A stretch of DNA of 64,000 bases from Novosphingobium sp. KA1 (GCF_017309955.1 NZ_CP021247.1:3311001-3375000), one strand, 5' to 3'; shown: positions 37,604 to 49,868, numbered from the stretch's first letter. Program-made: numbers and translations. The notes: generated by a model from the letters alone, not told the origin.

Positions 37604-38929
37604 ATGGCAGGCAATGTGATCGAACAGGTCCGCAAGCTCGTCGCCGAGGGCGGCATGAGCAAGTCGGGCCTTGCCCGCGCAGCCGGGCTCCACGCCAACA
37701 CGCTGCGCGACTGCACCGAGCCGGACTGGAACCCCACCGCCGAAACCCTGGTCAAGCTGGAGCGCGCACTGTTCTCCAACGACGACCGCCAGATGCTTGT
37801 CCCCATCGAGGAGATCATCGACGAGGCGCGCAACGGCCGCATGTTCATCCTCGTCGATGACGAGGACCGCGAGAACGAGGGCGACCTCGTGATCCCGGCG
37901 CAGATGGCAACCCCGGCAGCGATCAACTTCATGGCCACGCACGGCCGCGGGCTGATCTGCCTGACGCTCACCAGCCAGCGCATCGACGAACTCGGCCTCG
38001 ATCTGATGAGCCGCCACAACGGCACCCGCCACGAAACCGCCTTCACCGTTTCGATCGAGGCGCGCGAAGGCGTGACCACCGGCATCTCGGCGGGCGACCG
38101 CGCGCGCACGATCTCGGTCGCCATCGACGGCACCAAGAGCAAGGCCGACATCGTCACTCCCGGTCACGTCTTCCCGCTGCGCGCGCGTGACGGCGGCGTG
38201 CTGGTCCGCGCCGGCCATACCGAAGCCGCCGTCGACATCTCGCGCCTTGCCGGCCTCAACCCTTCGGGCGTGATCTGCGAGATCATGAAGGACGACGGCA
38301 CCATGGCGCGCATGGACGACCTGATTGGCTTCGCCCGCATCCACGACCTCAAGATCGGCACGATCCGCGACCTCATCGCCTATCGCCGCAAGCATGACCG
38401 CATGGTCGAGAAGAAGAACGAGATCACCTTCCAGAGCCGCCACGGCGGCCAGTGGCTTGCCCGCAGCTATTACAACAAGGCCACCGGCGACGAGACGATG
38501 GCGCTGATCAAGGGCCGCATCGATCCCGCCAAGCCGACGCTGGTGCGCATGCACACGCTTTCGATGTTCACCGACGTGTTCGGCGAGGAGTCGGCGGATC
38601 GCGGCAACCTGCTGCACCGCTCGATGGAAATGATCGCGGAAGAAGGCAGCGGCGTGATCGTCGTCATCAACCGCCAGATCGGCAGCTCGATGTCCAAGGT
38701 CATGGACATCAAGCAGCAGATTCGTGCGGGCGAAACGCCTGACATCGAAGAACTTCGCGACTATGGGGTGGGGGCGCAGATTCTCGCGGAACTTGGTGTC
38801 CACGACATGATCCTGCTCACCAACACGCATCATTCGCTTGTCGCGCTGGAGGGGTATGGCCTCAACATCGTGAACGAGCGCCCCATTCCCAGCACTTCCG
38901 AAGATGCTGCCGCTGAAGGAGCGAACTGA
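37604..38929 (+). CDS. ribB: 3,4-dihydroxy-2-butanone-4-phosphate synthase with N-terminal HTH and degenerate GTP cyclohydrolase II domain
   Basis: Riboflavin synthesis: converts ribulose 5-phosphate to dihydroxybutanone phosphate. It has three parts in 441 aa. Residues 1-60 form a helix-turn-helix ([18 protein letters not shown], then [14 protein letters not shown]). Residues about 65-270 are RibB with [10 protein letters not shown] (85-94), [25 protein letters not shown] and GHTEAAVD, all needed for catalysis. Residues about 285-430 resemble RibA, but the zinc cysteines are gone (SADRG in place of RCDCG) and the QEGRGIGL loop is replaced by NRQIGSS, so GTP cyclohydrolase II activity is unlikely. 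The real RibA must be elsewhere. ribH starts 1 bp downstream. Confidence 0.93.
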   Translation: MAGNVIEQVRKLVAEGGMSKSGLARAAGLHANTLRDCTEPDWNPTAETLVKLERALFSNDDRQMLVPIEEIIDEARNGRMFILVDDEDRENEGDLVIPAQMATPAAINFMATHGRGLICLTLTSQRIDELGLDLMSRHNGTRHETAFTVSIEAREGVTTGISAGDRARTISVAIDGTKSKADIVTPGHVFPLRARDGGVLVRAGHTEAAVDISRLAGLNPSGVICEIMKDDGTMARMDDLIGFARIHDLKIGTIRDLIAYRRKHDRMVEKKNEITFQSRHGGQWLARSYYNKATGDETMALIKGRIDPAKPTLVRMHTLSMFTDVFGEESADRGNLLHRSMEMIAEEGSGVIVVINRQIGSSMSKVMDIKQQIRAGETPDIEELRDYGVGAQILAELGVHDMILLTNTHHSLVALEGYGLNIVNERPIPSTSEDAAAEGAN

Positions 38930-38930
38930 C

Positions 38931-39350
38931 ATGGCCCGTTTTCTCATCGTCGAAGCCCGCTTCTACGACCACCTCAATGACCAGCTGATCGCCGGCGCCA
39001 AGGCCGCGCTCAAGGCCGCCGGCCACAAGGCTGAAGTGATCACCGTGCCCGGCGCGCTGGAAATCCCCGCCGCCATCTCGATGGCCGAGGCGACCGGCGA
39101 CTATGACGGCTACGTCGCCATCGGCGTGGTCATTCGCGGCGAGACCTACCACTTCGAAATCGTCGCCGGGGAATCGGCACGCGGTATCATGGCGCTGACC
39201 ATGGACAGCATTGCCATCGGCAACGGCATCCTTACCGTCGAGAACGAGGAACAGGCGCTGGTCCGCGCCGATCCCGCACAGAAGGACAAGGGCGGCGAAG
39301 CGGCCAAGGCCGCCATCGCGCTCTACGACCTCAAGGAGCGCTTCGCCTGA
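38931..39350 (+). CDS. ribH: 6,7-dimethyl-8-ribityllumazine synthase
   Basis: Penultimate step of riboflavin synthesis, condensing the ribB product with aminouracil ribitol. The 139-aa protein has [28 protein letters not shown] and the [18 protein letters not shown] active-site stretch with its catalytic His. The ATG at 38931 follows the ribB stop after one base with the GAAGGAGCG ribosome binding site inside the ribB end, so the two are co-translated. An oligomeric cytosolic enzyme. Confidence 0.95.
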   Translation: MARFLIVEARFYDHLNDQLIAGAKAALKAAGHKAEVITVPGALEIPAAISMAEATGDYDGYVAIGVVIRGETYHFEIVAGESARGIMALTMDSIAIGNGILTVENEEQALVRADPAQKDKGGEAAKAAIALYDLKERFA

Positions 39351-39361
39351 CGGAGTAAGGA

Positions 39362-40330
39362 ATGGCTGACACGATCCCGGTCTCCGACCTGAAGGACAGC
39401 CCGCACTGCGAGCACCCCTGCCTTGGCGGCATCCGCCTGGTGCTGGGCGGAAACGTCTTCGGATGGACAATCGACCGGGATCGCAGCCTTGCGGTCCTCG
39501 ACGTCTTCTACGAAGCCGGCGGCCGCATGATCGACACGGCCGACGGTTATTCCAAGTGGGTCCCCGGACACAAGGGCGGCGAATCCGAAACGATCATCGG
39601 CGAATGGCTGAAAACGCGCGGGGTCCGCTCCGAGATGCGCATCGCCACCAAGACCGGTCAGGGCGGCGCGCCCGGCATGCTGGCTCCCGACACTGTCCGC
39701 GCGGCGCTAGAGGCGTCTCTGCAGCGCTTGTGCACCGATTATGTCGATCTCTACTACGCCCACCGCGATGACACCGCGACGCCACTGGACGAAGTGGCCG
39801 AAGCCTATGATCAGGCGTTTACCTCGGGCCGCGCCCGCGAACTGGGCGCGTCGAACTACTCCCCCGCCCGGCTTTCCGCCATCCTCGCGGTGGCCGGCGA
39901 GAAGGGTCTTCACCCCTTCACCGTACTGCAACCGCTCTACAACCTCGTCGCCCGCGCACAGTTCGAGGGCGGCTTGCAGGACATCTGCGTTGAACGGGGA
40001 ATCGCGGCATTCCCGTATTATGGCCTCGCTGCAGGCTTCCTGACGGGCAAGTACACGCAGGCCGATCAATGGGCCGGAACAGCCCGCGCCCACACGCTCG
40101 ACGAAGCTGCCGCCGGAAACGGCTGGCAGAGTCTGGCCTGGCTTCGCGGGATCGCCGATGAATTGGGCGCCACTCCCGCACAAACCGCACTAGCCTGGCT
40201 CAACACGCGGGCAGGCGTTGCCGCCCCCATTGCCAGCGCCACTTCGCCCGAGCAAGTGCGCGAGCTTGCCATGATCTGCGATTTGCAACCTCCCGCGGAA
40301 GCCTTTCTCGCCAACGACGCACGAGGGTAG
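39362..40330 (+). CDS. aldo/keto reductase
   Basis: NADPH-dependent oxidoreductase, 322 aa, (beta/alpha)8 barrel. The catalytic tetrad is complete: D58, Y63, K97 and H134 in YYAHRDD. LGASNYSPARL and the C-terminal PIASATSPEQV cofactor loop are also seen. It lies 11 bp after ribH with a GGAGTAAGGA ribosome binding site, so it is probably the third gene of the ribB-ribH unit, where nusB is more usual. The substrate cannot be deduced. Confidence 0.88.
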   Translation: MADTIPVSDLKDSPHCEHPCLGGIRLVLGGNVFGWTIDRDRSLAVLDVFYEAGGRMIDTADGYSKWVPGHKGGESETIIGEWLKTRGVRSEMRIATKTGQGGAPGMLAPDTVRAALEASLQRLCTDYVDLYYAHRDDTATPLDEVAEAYDQAFTSGRARELGASNYSPARLSAILAVAGEKGLHPFTVLQPLYNLVARAQFEGGLQDICVERGIAAFPYYGLAAGFLTGKYTQADQWAGTARAHTLDEAAAGNGWQSLAWLRGIADELGATPAQTALAWLNTRAGVAAPIASATSPEQVRELAMICDLQPPAEAFLANDARG

Positions 40331-40359
40331 CCAAGCAAATACCCCTATTCTGCATGGAA

Positions 40360-40395
40360 TTCCGCCAGAACATCAGATAAATAGTTCTGACGGAA
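40360..40395. repeat. inverted repeat in AT-rich intergenic region
   Basis: Twelve-bp arms TTCCGCCAGAAC/GTTCTGACGGAA with one mismatch around a 12-nt loop, 30 bp after the aldo/keto reductase stop. No T-run follows, so a weak terminator or an operator are both possible. Confidence 0.5.
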
Positions 40396-40499
40396 GCCAT
40401 CCGGCGCCCGTTATCCATCCTCAAGTTGCATGTATCCAACTTGGACACCACAAAAAGTCCGGTTTGCAAATTGGCCGGATACTGTAGCCAGAGAAAGAA

Positions 40500-40527
40500 G
40501 TGTCCGAATTCGATCTTAATCGGACAC
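40500..40527. promoter_or_regulatory. inverted repeat, candidate operator
   Basis: GTGTCCGA/TCGGACAC perfect 8-bp arms, 12-nt spacer, within the 301-bp gap 40331-40631, which is clearly poorer in GC than its surroundings. A related GGACAC half-site lies at 40443. Its distance of 105 bp from the tiny gene at 40632 would suit a regulator site. Confidence 0.4.
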
Positions 40528-40631
40528 ATCATTAACCAAGAATACCCCGCCTACGGGACGAGGGTCGCAACCCATGCACCCGGGAAGCGGGGCCCGACCG
40601 GGCACGCACCCGCGACGGAGGAGTACTGCAG

Positions 40632-40796
40632 GTGAACATCGAAGCGAAGCGCAGTGCGCTGATCGAAGCCATGATGGCCAACCTCGCCCAACTCGAGAAC
40701 CTGGGCGCCGAAATCGCCGCGGCCCACATGCAGGCCGCCATCGACGCGCTGCGACGCGATTCGGGCCTGGACCAAGACCCCTCCGATCTGGACTAA
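40632..40796 (+). CDS. 54-aa acidic helical protein
   Basis: A GTG start at 40632 is preceded by GGAGGAG at 8-nt spacing, the best ribosome binding site in this area. The 54-aa product (VNIEAKRSALIEAMMANL at the N-terminus, ending LDQDPSDLD) looks like a single long amphipathic helix with an acidic tail. Codon use is that of a real gene. The family is unknown. It precedes the winged-helix regulator gene by 207 bp, and both follow the inverted-repeat region, so a small modulator role is possible but speculative. Confidence 0.6.
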   Translation: MNIEAKRSALIEAMMANLAQLENLGAEIAAAHMQAAIDALRRDSGLDQDPSDLD

Positions 40797-41003
40797 CCGA
40801 CCGCTGACGCCGCCGCTCGCGCATGCAACAAACCCTGCAAGGTGCGGCACGACACGTCGATGCGGTTTCGCCGATTTGAAGCGAAAACACATCGGCGCGG
40901 CGGACTGCAGCCTTGCAGGAGCAATTGCTGCGACTCGTATTCGTGCTCGGCGCCCCCCTCGACACGGATCATTGCGGCCACAAGGCTTGGTGGGCTCAGT
41001 TGT

Positions 41004-41558
41004 ATGGAGAAGACCGATCAGTTGATGCGCAATCGGGCGAAGGCCATTCGCCTTATTGGAATTGCCAACGAGCTTCTCGCCATGGCGCGCGAACTCGAAA
41101 TCGGACAGACGATAGCCACCGAAATCGCCAATTCGGTACAACGGGAAAGCGGCAAGACATCAGCCAGCCAGGACCATCCCATCTGGGTCGAACTGGCCCG
41201 CCAGACGTACGATGACCGGCGGCGCCGCACGAAGATCTTCGATTCGGAGGAACTTTTCGGCGAGCCTGCCTGGGACATCCTCCTCGACCTGTTCATCGCG
41301 GCCAAGGAACGGCGCCGCGTCTCGGTAACGAGTGCCTGCATCGGCTCCGCCGTCCCGTCCACAACCGCGCTGCGCTGGATCACGATCCTCGAAAAGCAGG
41401 GATTGCTGATGCGCGAGGCGGACCCCGGAGATGCGCGCCGCGTCTACGTCAAGCTAAGCGCGCGGGGCTATGCCGCCATGCTGGAATATTTTTCCTCCGC
41501 ATCGCGCTCAGTCGTCCTGCTTGACGATCCCCGACAGGAACTGGCCGCCGCACGCTAG
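41004..41558 (+). CDS. winged-helix (MarR-like) transcriptional regulator
   Basis: A 184-aa protein. N-terminal helical part (residues 1-60) is followed by a segment PIWVELARQTYDDRRRRTKIF. The winged helix runs from about residue 95 to 170 (DILLDLFIAAKERRRVSVTS, STTALRWITILEKQGLLMRE, wing DPGDARRVYVKLS). Such proteins with this preface are frequent in sphingomonads and usually carry no ligand domain. I use the ATG at 41004. The frame opens further upstream in a region that looks non-coding. Its stop codon overlaps the intergenic repeat at 41556. Confidence 0.72.
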   Translation: MEKTDQLMRNRAKAIRLIGIANELLAMARELEIGQTIATEIANSVQRESGKTSASQDHPIWVELARQTYDDRRRRTKIFDSEELFGEPAWDILLDLFIAAKERRRVSVTSACIGSAVPSTTALRWITILEKQGLLMREADPGDARRVYVKLSARGYAAMLEYFSSASRSVVLLDDPRQELAAAR

Positions 41559-41650
41559 AGCGTTTTCCAATCAGGTGGAATCGCTTGATGACCCGGAAAA
41601 CCAAAATCTTAGAGCAGCTTATCCGATGCAATCGGATCTGAAACTGCTCC
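41556..41650. repeat. alphaproteobacterial intergenic repeat element
   Basis: Two-part palindromic unit. The first part, with GTTTTCC and GGAAAAC arms, encloses the hallmark CAGGTGGAATCG. The second has GAGCAG and CTGCTC arms around ATCCGAT-GCA-ATCGGAT. Elements of this form occur in many copies in alphaproteobacterial genomes. Its first bases supply the stop codon of the regulator gene. Confidence 0.65.
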
Positions 41651-41667
41651 AGGAAACAGCCGGCTGC

Positions 41668-41703
41668 AAAAAGGGCCCGGCTTCCGAAAGAAGCCAGGCC
41701 CTT
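41668..41703 (-). terminator. intrinsic terminator after eno
   Basis: Leftward hairpin (arms AAGGGCCTGGCTTC/GAAGCCGGGCCCTT, one mismatch) followed on the minus strand by TTTTTGCAG. It lies 20 bp beyond the eno stop. Confidence 0.75.
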
Positions 41704-41723
41704 GTTTTCAGCTACCGATAGGT

Positions 41724-43025
<1,302 letters not shown>

Positions 43026-43066
43026 TTAAAGGCGCCTTCGAACGAGGCTTCGGCGCTCTTGAGGGC

Positions 43067-43094
43067 GTCTTAGCAGGGGAACCCGAGGTTACAA
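43067..43094 (-). promoter_or_regulatory. candidate eno promoter
   Basis: Leftward TTGTAA, 16-bp spacer, TAAGAC, about 57 bp before the eno ATG. It overlaps the rightward sigma-EcfG promoter, so the two polymerases could compete. Confidence 0.4.
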
Positions 43095-43102
43095 GTTGCG
43101 TT
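43078..43102 (+). promoter_or_regulatory. sigma-EcfG-type general stress promoter
   Basis: GGAAC at 43078-43082, exactly 16 bp, CGTT at 43099-43102. This is a perfect match to the alphaproteobacterial EcfG consensus GGAAC-N16/17-CGTT. It drives the operon beginning at 43191, leaving a leader of about 80 nt. A second possible start uses GTTACA-N16-TATAGG at 43124-43151. Confidence 0.65.
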
Positions 43103-43190
43103 GCAGCACAGAGTGCAAGATGTGTTACACTTAATGTGCATCGCCTATAGGCGAATGACCGGGTTAACCGACAACGAGGAGTGAAACCCC

Positions 43191-43760
43191 ATGGCCGATC
43201 CAACGACGGAAACCGGAAACGGAACCGAAAATGCCAAGAGCCACTTCACCAAGGCCATGGAAGAAGTCCGTGCCGGAGCGGCTGCGCTGGGCAAGGAAGC
43301 CCAGAGCGCGGCGGAAGGTTACCTCGGCAAGCTGAACGAAGCGAAGACCGAATGGTCGAGCGAGGCCAAGGTCCGCTCGGAAGATGCCAAGGTGAAAGCG
43401 AGTGCCTTCGCGGACGACGCGAAGGTGAAAGCCAGCGCCTTCGCGGACGACGCCAAGGTCAAGGCGGTCGACCTTGCCAACCAGGGCAAGGCCAAGACCA
43501 GCCAGGCCATGATCAGCCTGTCGAAGGTGATCGACGACAACGTCAGCCTGATCGACGAGAAGGTCGGTCCCAAGTACGGCGATTACGCCCGCTCGGCGGC
43601 AAAGTCCGTTTCCGGCGCCGCGACCAAGCTCGACGAGAAAAGCCTCGACGAACTGGGCGACGAAGCCCGCGAATTCGTGCGCAAGAGCCCCGGCGTGGCG
43701 ATCGGCGCGGCCATTGCGGCCGGGTTCCTGCTCGGCCGCCTGTTCAAGAAGAGCAACTGA
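43191..43760 (+). CDS. YqjD/DUF883-like membrane-anchored protein with 11-residue repeats
   Basis: A 189-aa Ala/Lys/Asp-rich, mostly helical protein. After a polar N-terminus come tandem 11-residue units (DAKVKASAFAD twice, then DAKVKAVDLAN) at residues 65-97, reminiscent of LEA group 3 repeats. The C-terminus has a glycine-zipper membrane segment (SPGVAIGAAIAAGFLLGRLF) and KKSN end as in ElaB/YqjD, which tether ribosomes to the membrane in stationary phase in E. coli. First gene of the EcfG-promoted operon, RBS CGAGGAGTG. Ribosome tethering here is an inference. Confidence 0.7.
   Translation: MADPTTETGNGTENAKSHFTKAMEEVRAGAAALGKEAQSAAEGYLGKLNEAKTEWSSEAKVRSEDAKVKASAFADDAKVKASAFADDAKVKAVDLANQGKAKTSQAMISLSKVIDDNVSLIDEKVGPKYGDYARSAAKSVSGAATKLDEKSLDELGDEAREFVRKSPGVAIGAAIAAGFLLGRLFKKSN
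43383..43481 (+). repeat. tandem 33-bp coding repeats
   Basis: Units 43383-43415 and 43416-43448 encode identical 11-mers with silent changes. A third unit at 43449-43481 has diverged. The protein-level identity with synonymous differences suggests selection to keep the repeat. Confidence 0.8.
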
Positions 43761-43787
43761 TCGGGCAGGTCGGGACAGATCGCGACA

Positions 43788-44165
43788 ATGCTCGATCCCG
43801 CACCGTCCCTCGGCCTTGAGACCGAGGAGGAGGACCTTTCGTTCGCCCAGGACCTTCGGTTGCTGGCAGAGGAAGCGCGTACACTGGCCCAGGCCGAACT
43901 GGCCTTCCAGAAAGCGCGCGCCGCCTATGTCAGTGCCGAATTGCGCACGATCACCTTGCTCGGCATGCTCGGCGCTGTCTTCGTGTTCTTTGCACTCATG
44001 GCGCTGGTGGTCGGCTTTGTCATCGCGCTTGGCAGCGTTCTGGGGCCCTGGGCGGCGATGGCGGCCGGGACTTTGATCATCGGCGGCATCGCCCTTGCCC
44101 TGCTCCTGCTGGCACGGGCACGCATGCGGCGGATGCGTACGGTTCTTTCGGCGGGAGACGCCTGA
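43788..44165 (+). CDS. YqjE-like phage holin_X superfamily membrane protein
   Basis: A 125-aa protein. An acidic N-terminus and amphipathic helix (LRLLAEEARTLAQAELAFQK) are followed by two membrane segments (about residues 55-80 and 87-110), the layout of the PF07332 holin_X/YqjE family. Despite the family name it is a chromosomal stress-operon protein, not a lysis gene. Starts 27 bp after the previous stop and its TGA overlaps the next ATG by one base. In E. coli yqjE also follows yqjD. Confidence 0.75.
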   Translation: MLDPAPSLGLETEEEDLSFAQDLRLLAEEARTLAQAELAFQKARAAYVSAELRTITLLGMLGAVFVFFALMALVVGFVIALGSVLGPWAAMAAGTLIIGGIALALLLLARARMRRMRTVLSAGDA

Positions 44166-44509
44166 TGTCCGCACTCGCCCATCGCCTCGCCGAGCATCGC
44201 GCCACGAGGGACGCGGCCAGGGCCGCGTTCGATGCCCATTACGCCGCGATCAAGGCCGATATCGATGAACGCGGCATCGGCGGTCGCCTTGCTGATGAGG
44301 CGATCGAAAAGGCCATCGACGTCCTCGATGAAGCCGTCACCGTGGTTGAGGAACACCCTGCCGCAGTGGGGGGAACCTTCACGGCGCTGGTGCTTTGGAT
44401 CTTCCGAAATCCGATCCTTTCGCTGGTCTCCGACGTGTTGGGCCGACTGCACGGTGAAGGATCGCACGGTAACGACAGTAAAAAGGAGTTCGACGGTGAG
44501 CGAAGCTGA
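44165..44509 (+). CDS. small protein of the yqjD/E-like operon, one membrane segment
   Basis: A 114-aa protein. A charged helical N-terminus (HRLAEHRATRDAARAAFDAH, DEAIEKAIDVLDEAV) is followed by one hydrophobic segment at about residues 66-90 preceded by EEHPAAVGG, as in the last protein of the operon. The C-terminus is polar with HGEGSHGNDSKKEF. No family assigned. It overlaps both neighbours (1 and 14 nt), so expression is tightly coupled. Confidence 0.65.
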   Translation: MSALAHRLAEHRATRDAARAAFDAHYAAIKADIDERGIGGRLADEAIEKAIDVLDEAVTVVEEHPAAVGGTFTALVLWIFRNPILSLVSDVLGRLHGEGSHGNDSKKEFDGERS

Positions 44510-45071
44510 ACCGAAAACGCCAGCTCAGTCCGCAACCGAGGCCAATCTCGGCGCGGTGGTGCCGATCAGGGCAAAGCCGGCGCAGGACGAGCGCCCTTCC
44601 CGCAAGATCATCGCATTTGCCAAGGAGCATCCCGTACTTGTCGTAGCAGGCGGGCTTGCGGCGGGGGCGCTTGTCAGCGCGCTGCTCCCCAGGCGCCTGA
44701 CGCGCGGCGTTGCCGGCAAGGCGTTGAACCGCTCGGTCGCATTGGCCGAAGCGGCAGGCGGCGCGGCAGCGTTGCTGGGACGTAACGCCTCTGACAAGGC
44801 CCATGATCTTGGCATCGGCGCCAGGCGCGAGGCCGGCCACCTTGCCGACCGCGCCGAGAAGGCCGGCGGCGCCGCCGCGGAGCGACTCGAGCGATTCGGG
44901 CTGGCCGCCCTCGCCGCAGCTGGGGCGCTGGGCAAGGCAGCTGCCGAAAAGGCCGGTAGCACGGCCGAAAAGGCTGGAAAATTCGGCCATGAAGCTGCGG
45001 AAACCGCGTCGGAATCGTCGCAACGTTTCGCTCGGCGCATTCAGGATTTCGCGCAGCGCATCAGTCGTTGA
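44496..45071 (+). CDS. Ala-rich membrane-anchored helical protein, last gene of the operon
   Basis: A GTG start at 44496 with AAAAGGAG eight bases upstream gives 191 aa. The frame opens earlier but in a region belonging to the preceding gene. KEHPVLVVAGGLAAGALVSALL (residues about 45-66) is a glycine-rich membrane segment of the ElaB/YqjD style. The rest is a long Ala/Glu/Lys helix with heptad-like AEKAGSTAEKAGKFGHEA repeats. Probably acts at the inner membrane with the other three proteins. Function unknown. Confidence 0.7.
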   Translation: MSEAEPKTPAQSATEANLGAVVPIRAKPAQDERPSRKIIAFAKEHPVLVVAGGLAAGALVSALLPRRLTRGVAGKALNRSVALAEAAGGAAALLGRNASDKAHDLGIGARREAGHLADRAEKAGGAAAERLERFGLAALAAAGALGKAAAEKAGSTAEKAGKFGHEAAETASESSQRFARRIQDFAQRISR

Positions 45072-45103
45072 TAAATTATCGATAATGATTTACAGGAGCA
45101 TTA

Positions 45104-45134
45104 AAGAGCCGCATCGCAGGCGCGATCGGCTCTT
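45104..45134 (+). terminator. hairpin after the stress operon, possible terminator
   Basis: AAGAGCCG/CGGCTCTT outer arms with an inner ATCGC/GCGAT stem. The T-run after it is weak. A perfect 12-bp palindrome ATTATCGATAAT lies just upstream at 45075-45086. Confidence 0.5.
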
Positions 45135-45198
45135 GCCCTGCTGATCGCCACGACCTATGGGGACCTTCGTCTCTCCCACAGGAAAGCGATCCCTCTCC

Positions 45199-45420
45199 AT
45201 GCAGAAACTTCACCTCGTGATGGGTGGCCGGGTCAAGGACCCGCGCACGCTCGAATTCGCCGATCTGAACGAACTCGATCTCGTCGGCGTCTACCCCGAC
45301 TATGCCGCGGCCGAAGACGCATGGCGCTCGGCTGCTCAGCGCACGGTCGACGATGCCGAAATGAAGTACGTCATCGTGCACCTTCACCGCCTGCTCCAGC
45401 CGGACCAGCCGGAAGCCTGA
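45199..45420 (+). CDS. DUF4170 domain protein
   Basis: A 73-aa conserved alphaproteobacterial protein of unknown function. MQKLHLVMGGRVKDPRTLEF, then DLVGVYPDYAAAEDAW and MKYVIVHLHRLL, cover the whole DUF4170 domain. I choose the internal ATG at 45199, which matches family starts, over 45157. It has its own likely promoter after the hairpin at 45104-45134 and ends at the bidirectional terminator shared with greA. Confidence 0.82.
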   Translation: MQKLHLVMGGRVKDPRTLEFADLNELDLVGVYPDYAAAEDAWRSAAQRTVDDAEMKYVIVHLHRLLQPDQPEA

Positions 45421-45461
45421 GCCTGACAAGGCTCCCCGCTTCCAACTGGCAAGCGGATACG

Positions 45462-45490
45462 AAAAAGGCCGGCTTTCGCCGGCCTTTTCT
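45462..45490. terminator. bidirectional intrinsic terminator between DUF4170 gene and greA
   Basis: AAAAAGGCCGGC-TTTC-GCCGGCCTTTTCTTTT. T-runs in both directions serve the convergent genes. Confidence 0.8.
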
Positions 45491-45514
45491 TTTGCCTGCC
45501 GCAGCCGGACGAGA

Positions 45515-45991
45515 TCAGATGAACTCGATCTTCTGCACCAGGTAGAACTTGTCGCCCGAGGGCACGGTCACTTCGACCTCATCCTCGATCCGGCGACCGA
45601 TCAGCGCCTTGCCCAGCGGCGAGTTGTAGCTGATCCGCCCAACCTTGGCATCGGCCTCGTAAGGACCGACGATCTGGTACTTCACCGGCTTGTCGTCATC
45701 GTCGAGCAAGGTCACGGTAGCACCGAAGATGATCTTCTCGCTGGTCAGCGTGGCCGGGTCGACGATCTGGGCACGACTGATCTTGTCTTCCAGATCGGCG
45801 ATCGTGGCTTCAACCTGGCCCTGGCGTTCCTTGGCCGCGTGGTACTCGGCATTTTCCGAGAGATCCCCGTGCGCGCGCGCTTCCTCGATCGCATCGACGA
45901 TCCGCGGGCGTTCCTCGCGGAGCGCCTTGATCTCTGCGGTCAGCTTCTCATACCCTTCGGCGAGCATGGGGAGCTTTTCGATACTGGCCAT
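45515..45991 (-). CDS. greA: transcription elongation factor GreA
   Basis: Rescues backtracked RNA polymerase by stimulating transcript cleavage. 158 aa: N-terminal coiled coil ([35 protein letters not shown] with the acidic tip residues), then the C-terminal domain [22 protein letters not shown] and [11 protein letters not shown]. The ATG at 45991 is preferred over an in-frame TTG just before it. Located downstream of carB in the same direction, 128 bp away. Confidence 0.95.
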   Translation of the reverse strand: MASIEKLPMLAEGYEKLTAEIKALREERPRIVDAIEEARAHGDLSENAEYHAAKERQGQVEATIADLEDKISRAQIVDPATLTSEKIIFGATVTLLDDDDKPVKYQIVGPYEADAKVGRISYNSPLGKALIGRRIEDEVEVTVPSGDKFYLVQKIEFI

Positions 45992-46119
45992 CAAACACTT
46001 CCTTCCTGCAACCTCCCCGCACGCGAAACCAGTCGAAGGCGACTAGTTCCCTGCCCCGCCCCTCAGGAAATTTCCGGGGGCGGGCCGATCCGCAGCGATG
46101 TGGGGAGGCTAGATCGATT

Positions 46120-49443
<3,324 letters not shown>

Positions 49444-49490
49444 GGGCTGTCCTGGGGTGTCCTGTGTGTCTTGTATGTCGGACTGGCGGC

Positions 49491-49868
49491 CTAGGCCACC
49501 AGTTCGCCAAACGCCTTGTCCCAGTAATCCGGGCCTTCGGCTTTGGCTTGGAGAATGATCGGGTTGCTTTCCTGTTCCATGCGGATCACCGCCTTGAACC
49601 GGTCAGCCTGAAACTGGTGCATCGAGCCGCCATATTCGCCCTGCGTCGTCGACCAGGCGCCCGCCTCGAGCATCCTGTCGATGAACGCCTTGCCGGCTTC
49701 CTTCGCGTGCTTGCGCACCTTGGGGCCGAACTTGCGAACCGCCACCGAGACTTTGTCCTCGAAGATGAGCTGCAGTTCCCCGTAAGGGTAGAACCGCGGC
49801 GCAACCGAGAGTTCGGCAGCCTGTCCGGCAATGTAGTAAGCGAGCATGTGGTCGATGAGGTCGGTCAT
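49491..49868 (-). CDS. unknown protein inserted between carA and carB
   Basis: A 125-aa soluble protein with no recognised domain. It starts [19 protein letters not shown] and contains [20 protein letters not shown], a basic [18 protein letters not shown] helix and [19 protein letters not shown]. It lies in the same direction as both car genes, 166 bp after carA and 47 bp before carB, so it is probably co-transcribed with them. Codon use matches the core genome. A role tied to pyrimidine synthesis is suggested only by position. Confidence 0.7.
   Translation of the reverse strand: MTDLIDHMLAYYIAGQAAELSVAPRFYPYGELQLIFEDKVSVAVRKFGPKVRKHAKEAGKAFIDRMLEAGAWSTTQGEYGGSMHQFQADRFKAVIRMEQESNPIILQAKAEGPDYWDKAFGELVA

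Noticed and set aside
43788..44165. Phage holin as a sign of a prophage
   Set aside because: The family name is misleading. There is no lysin, capsid, integrase or att site nearby, and the context is a yqjD/yqjE-like stress operon.
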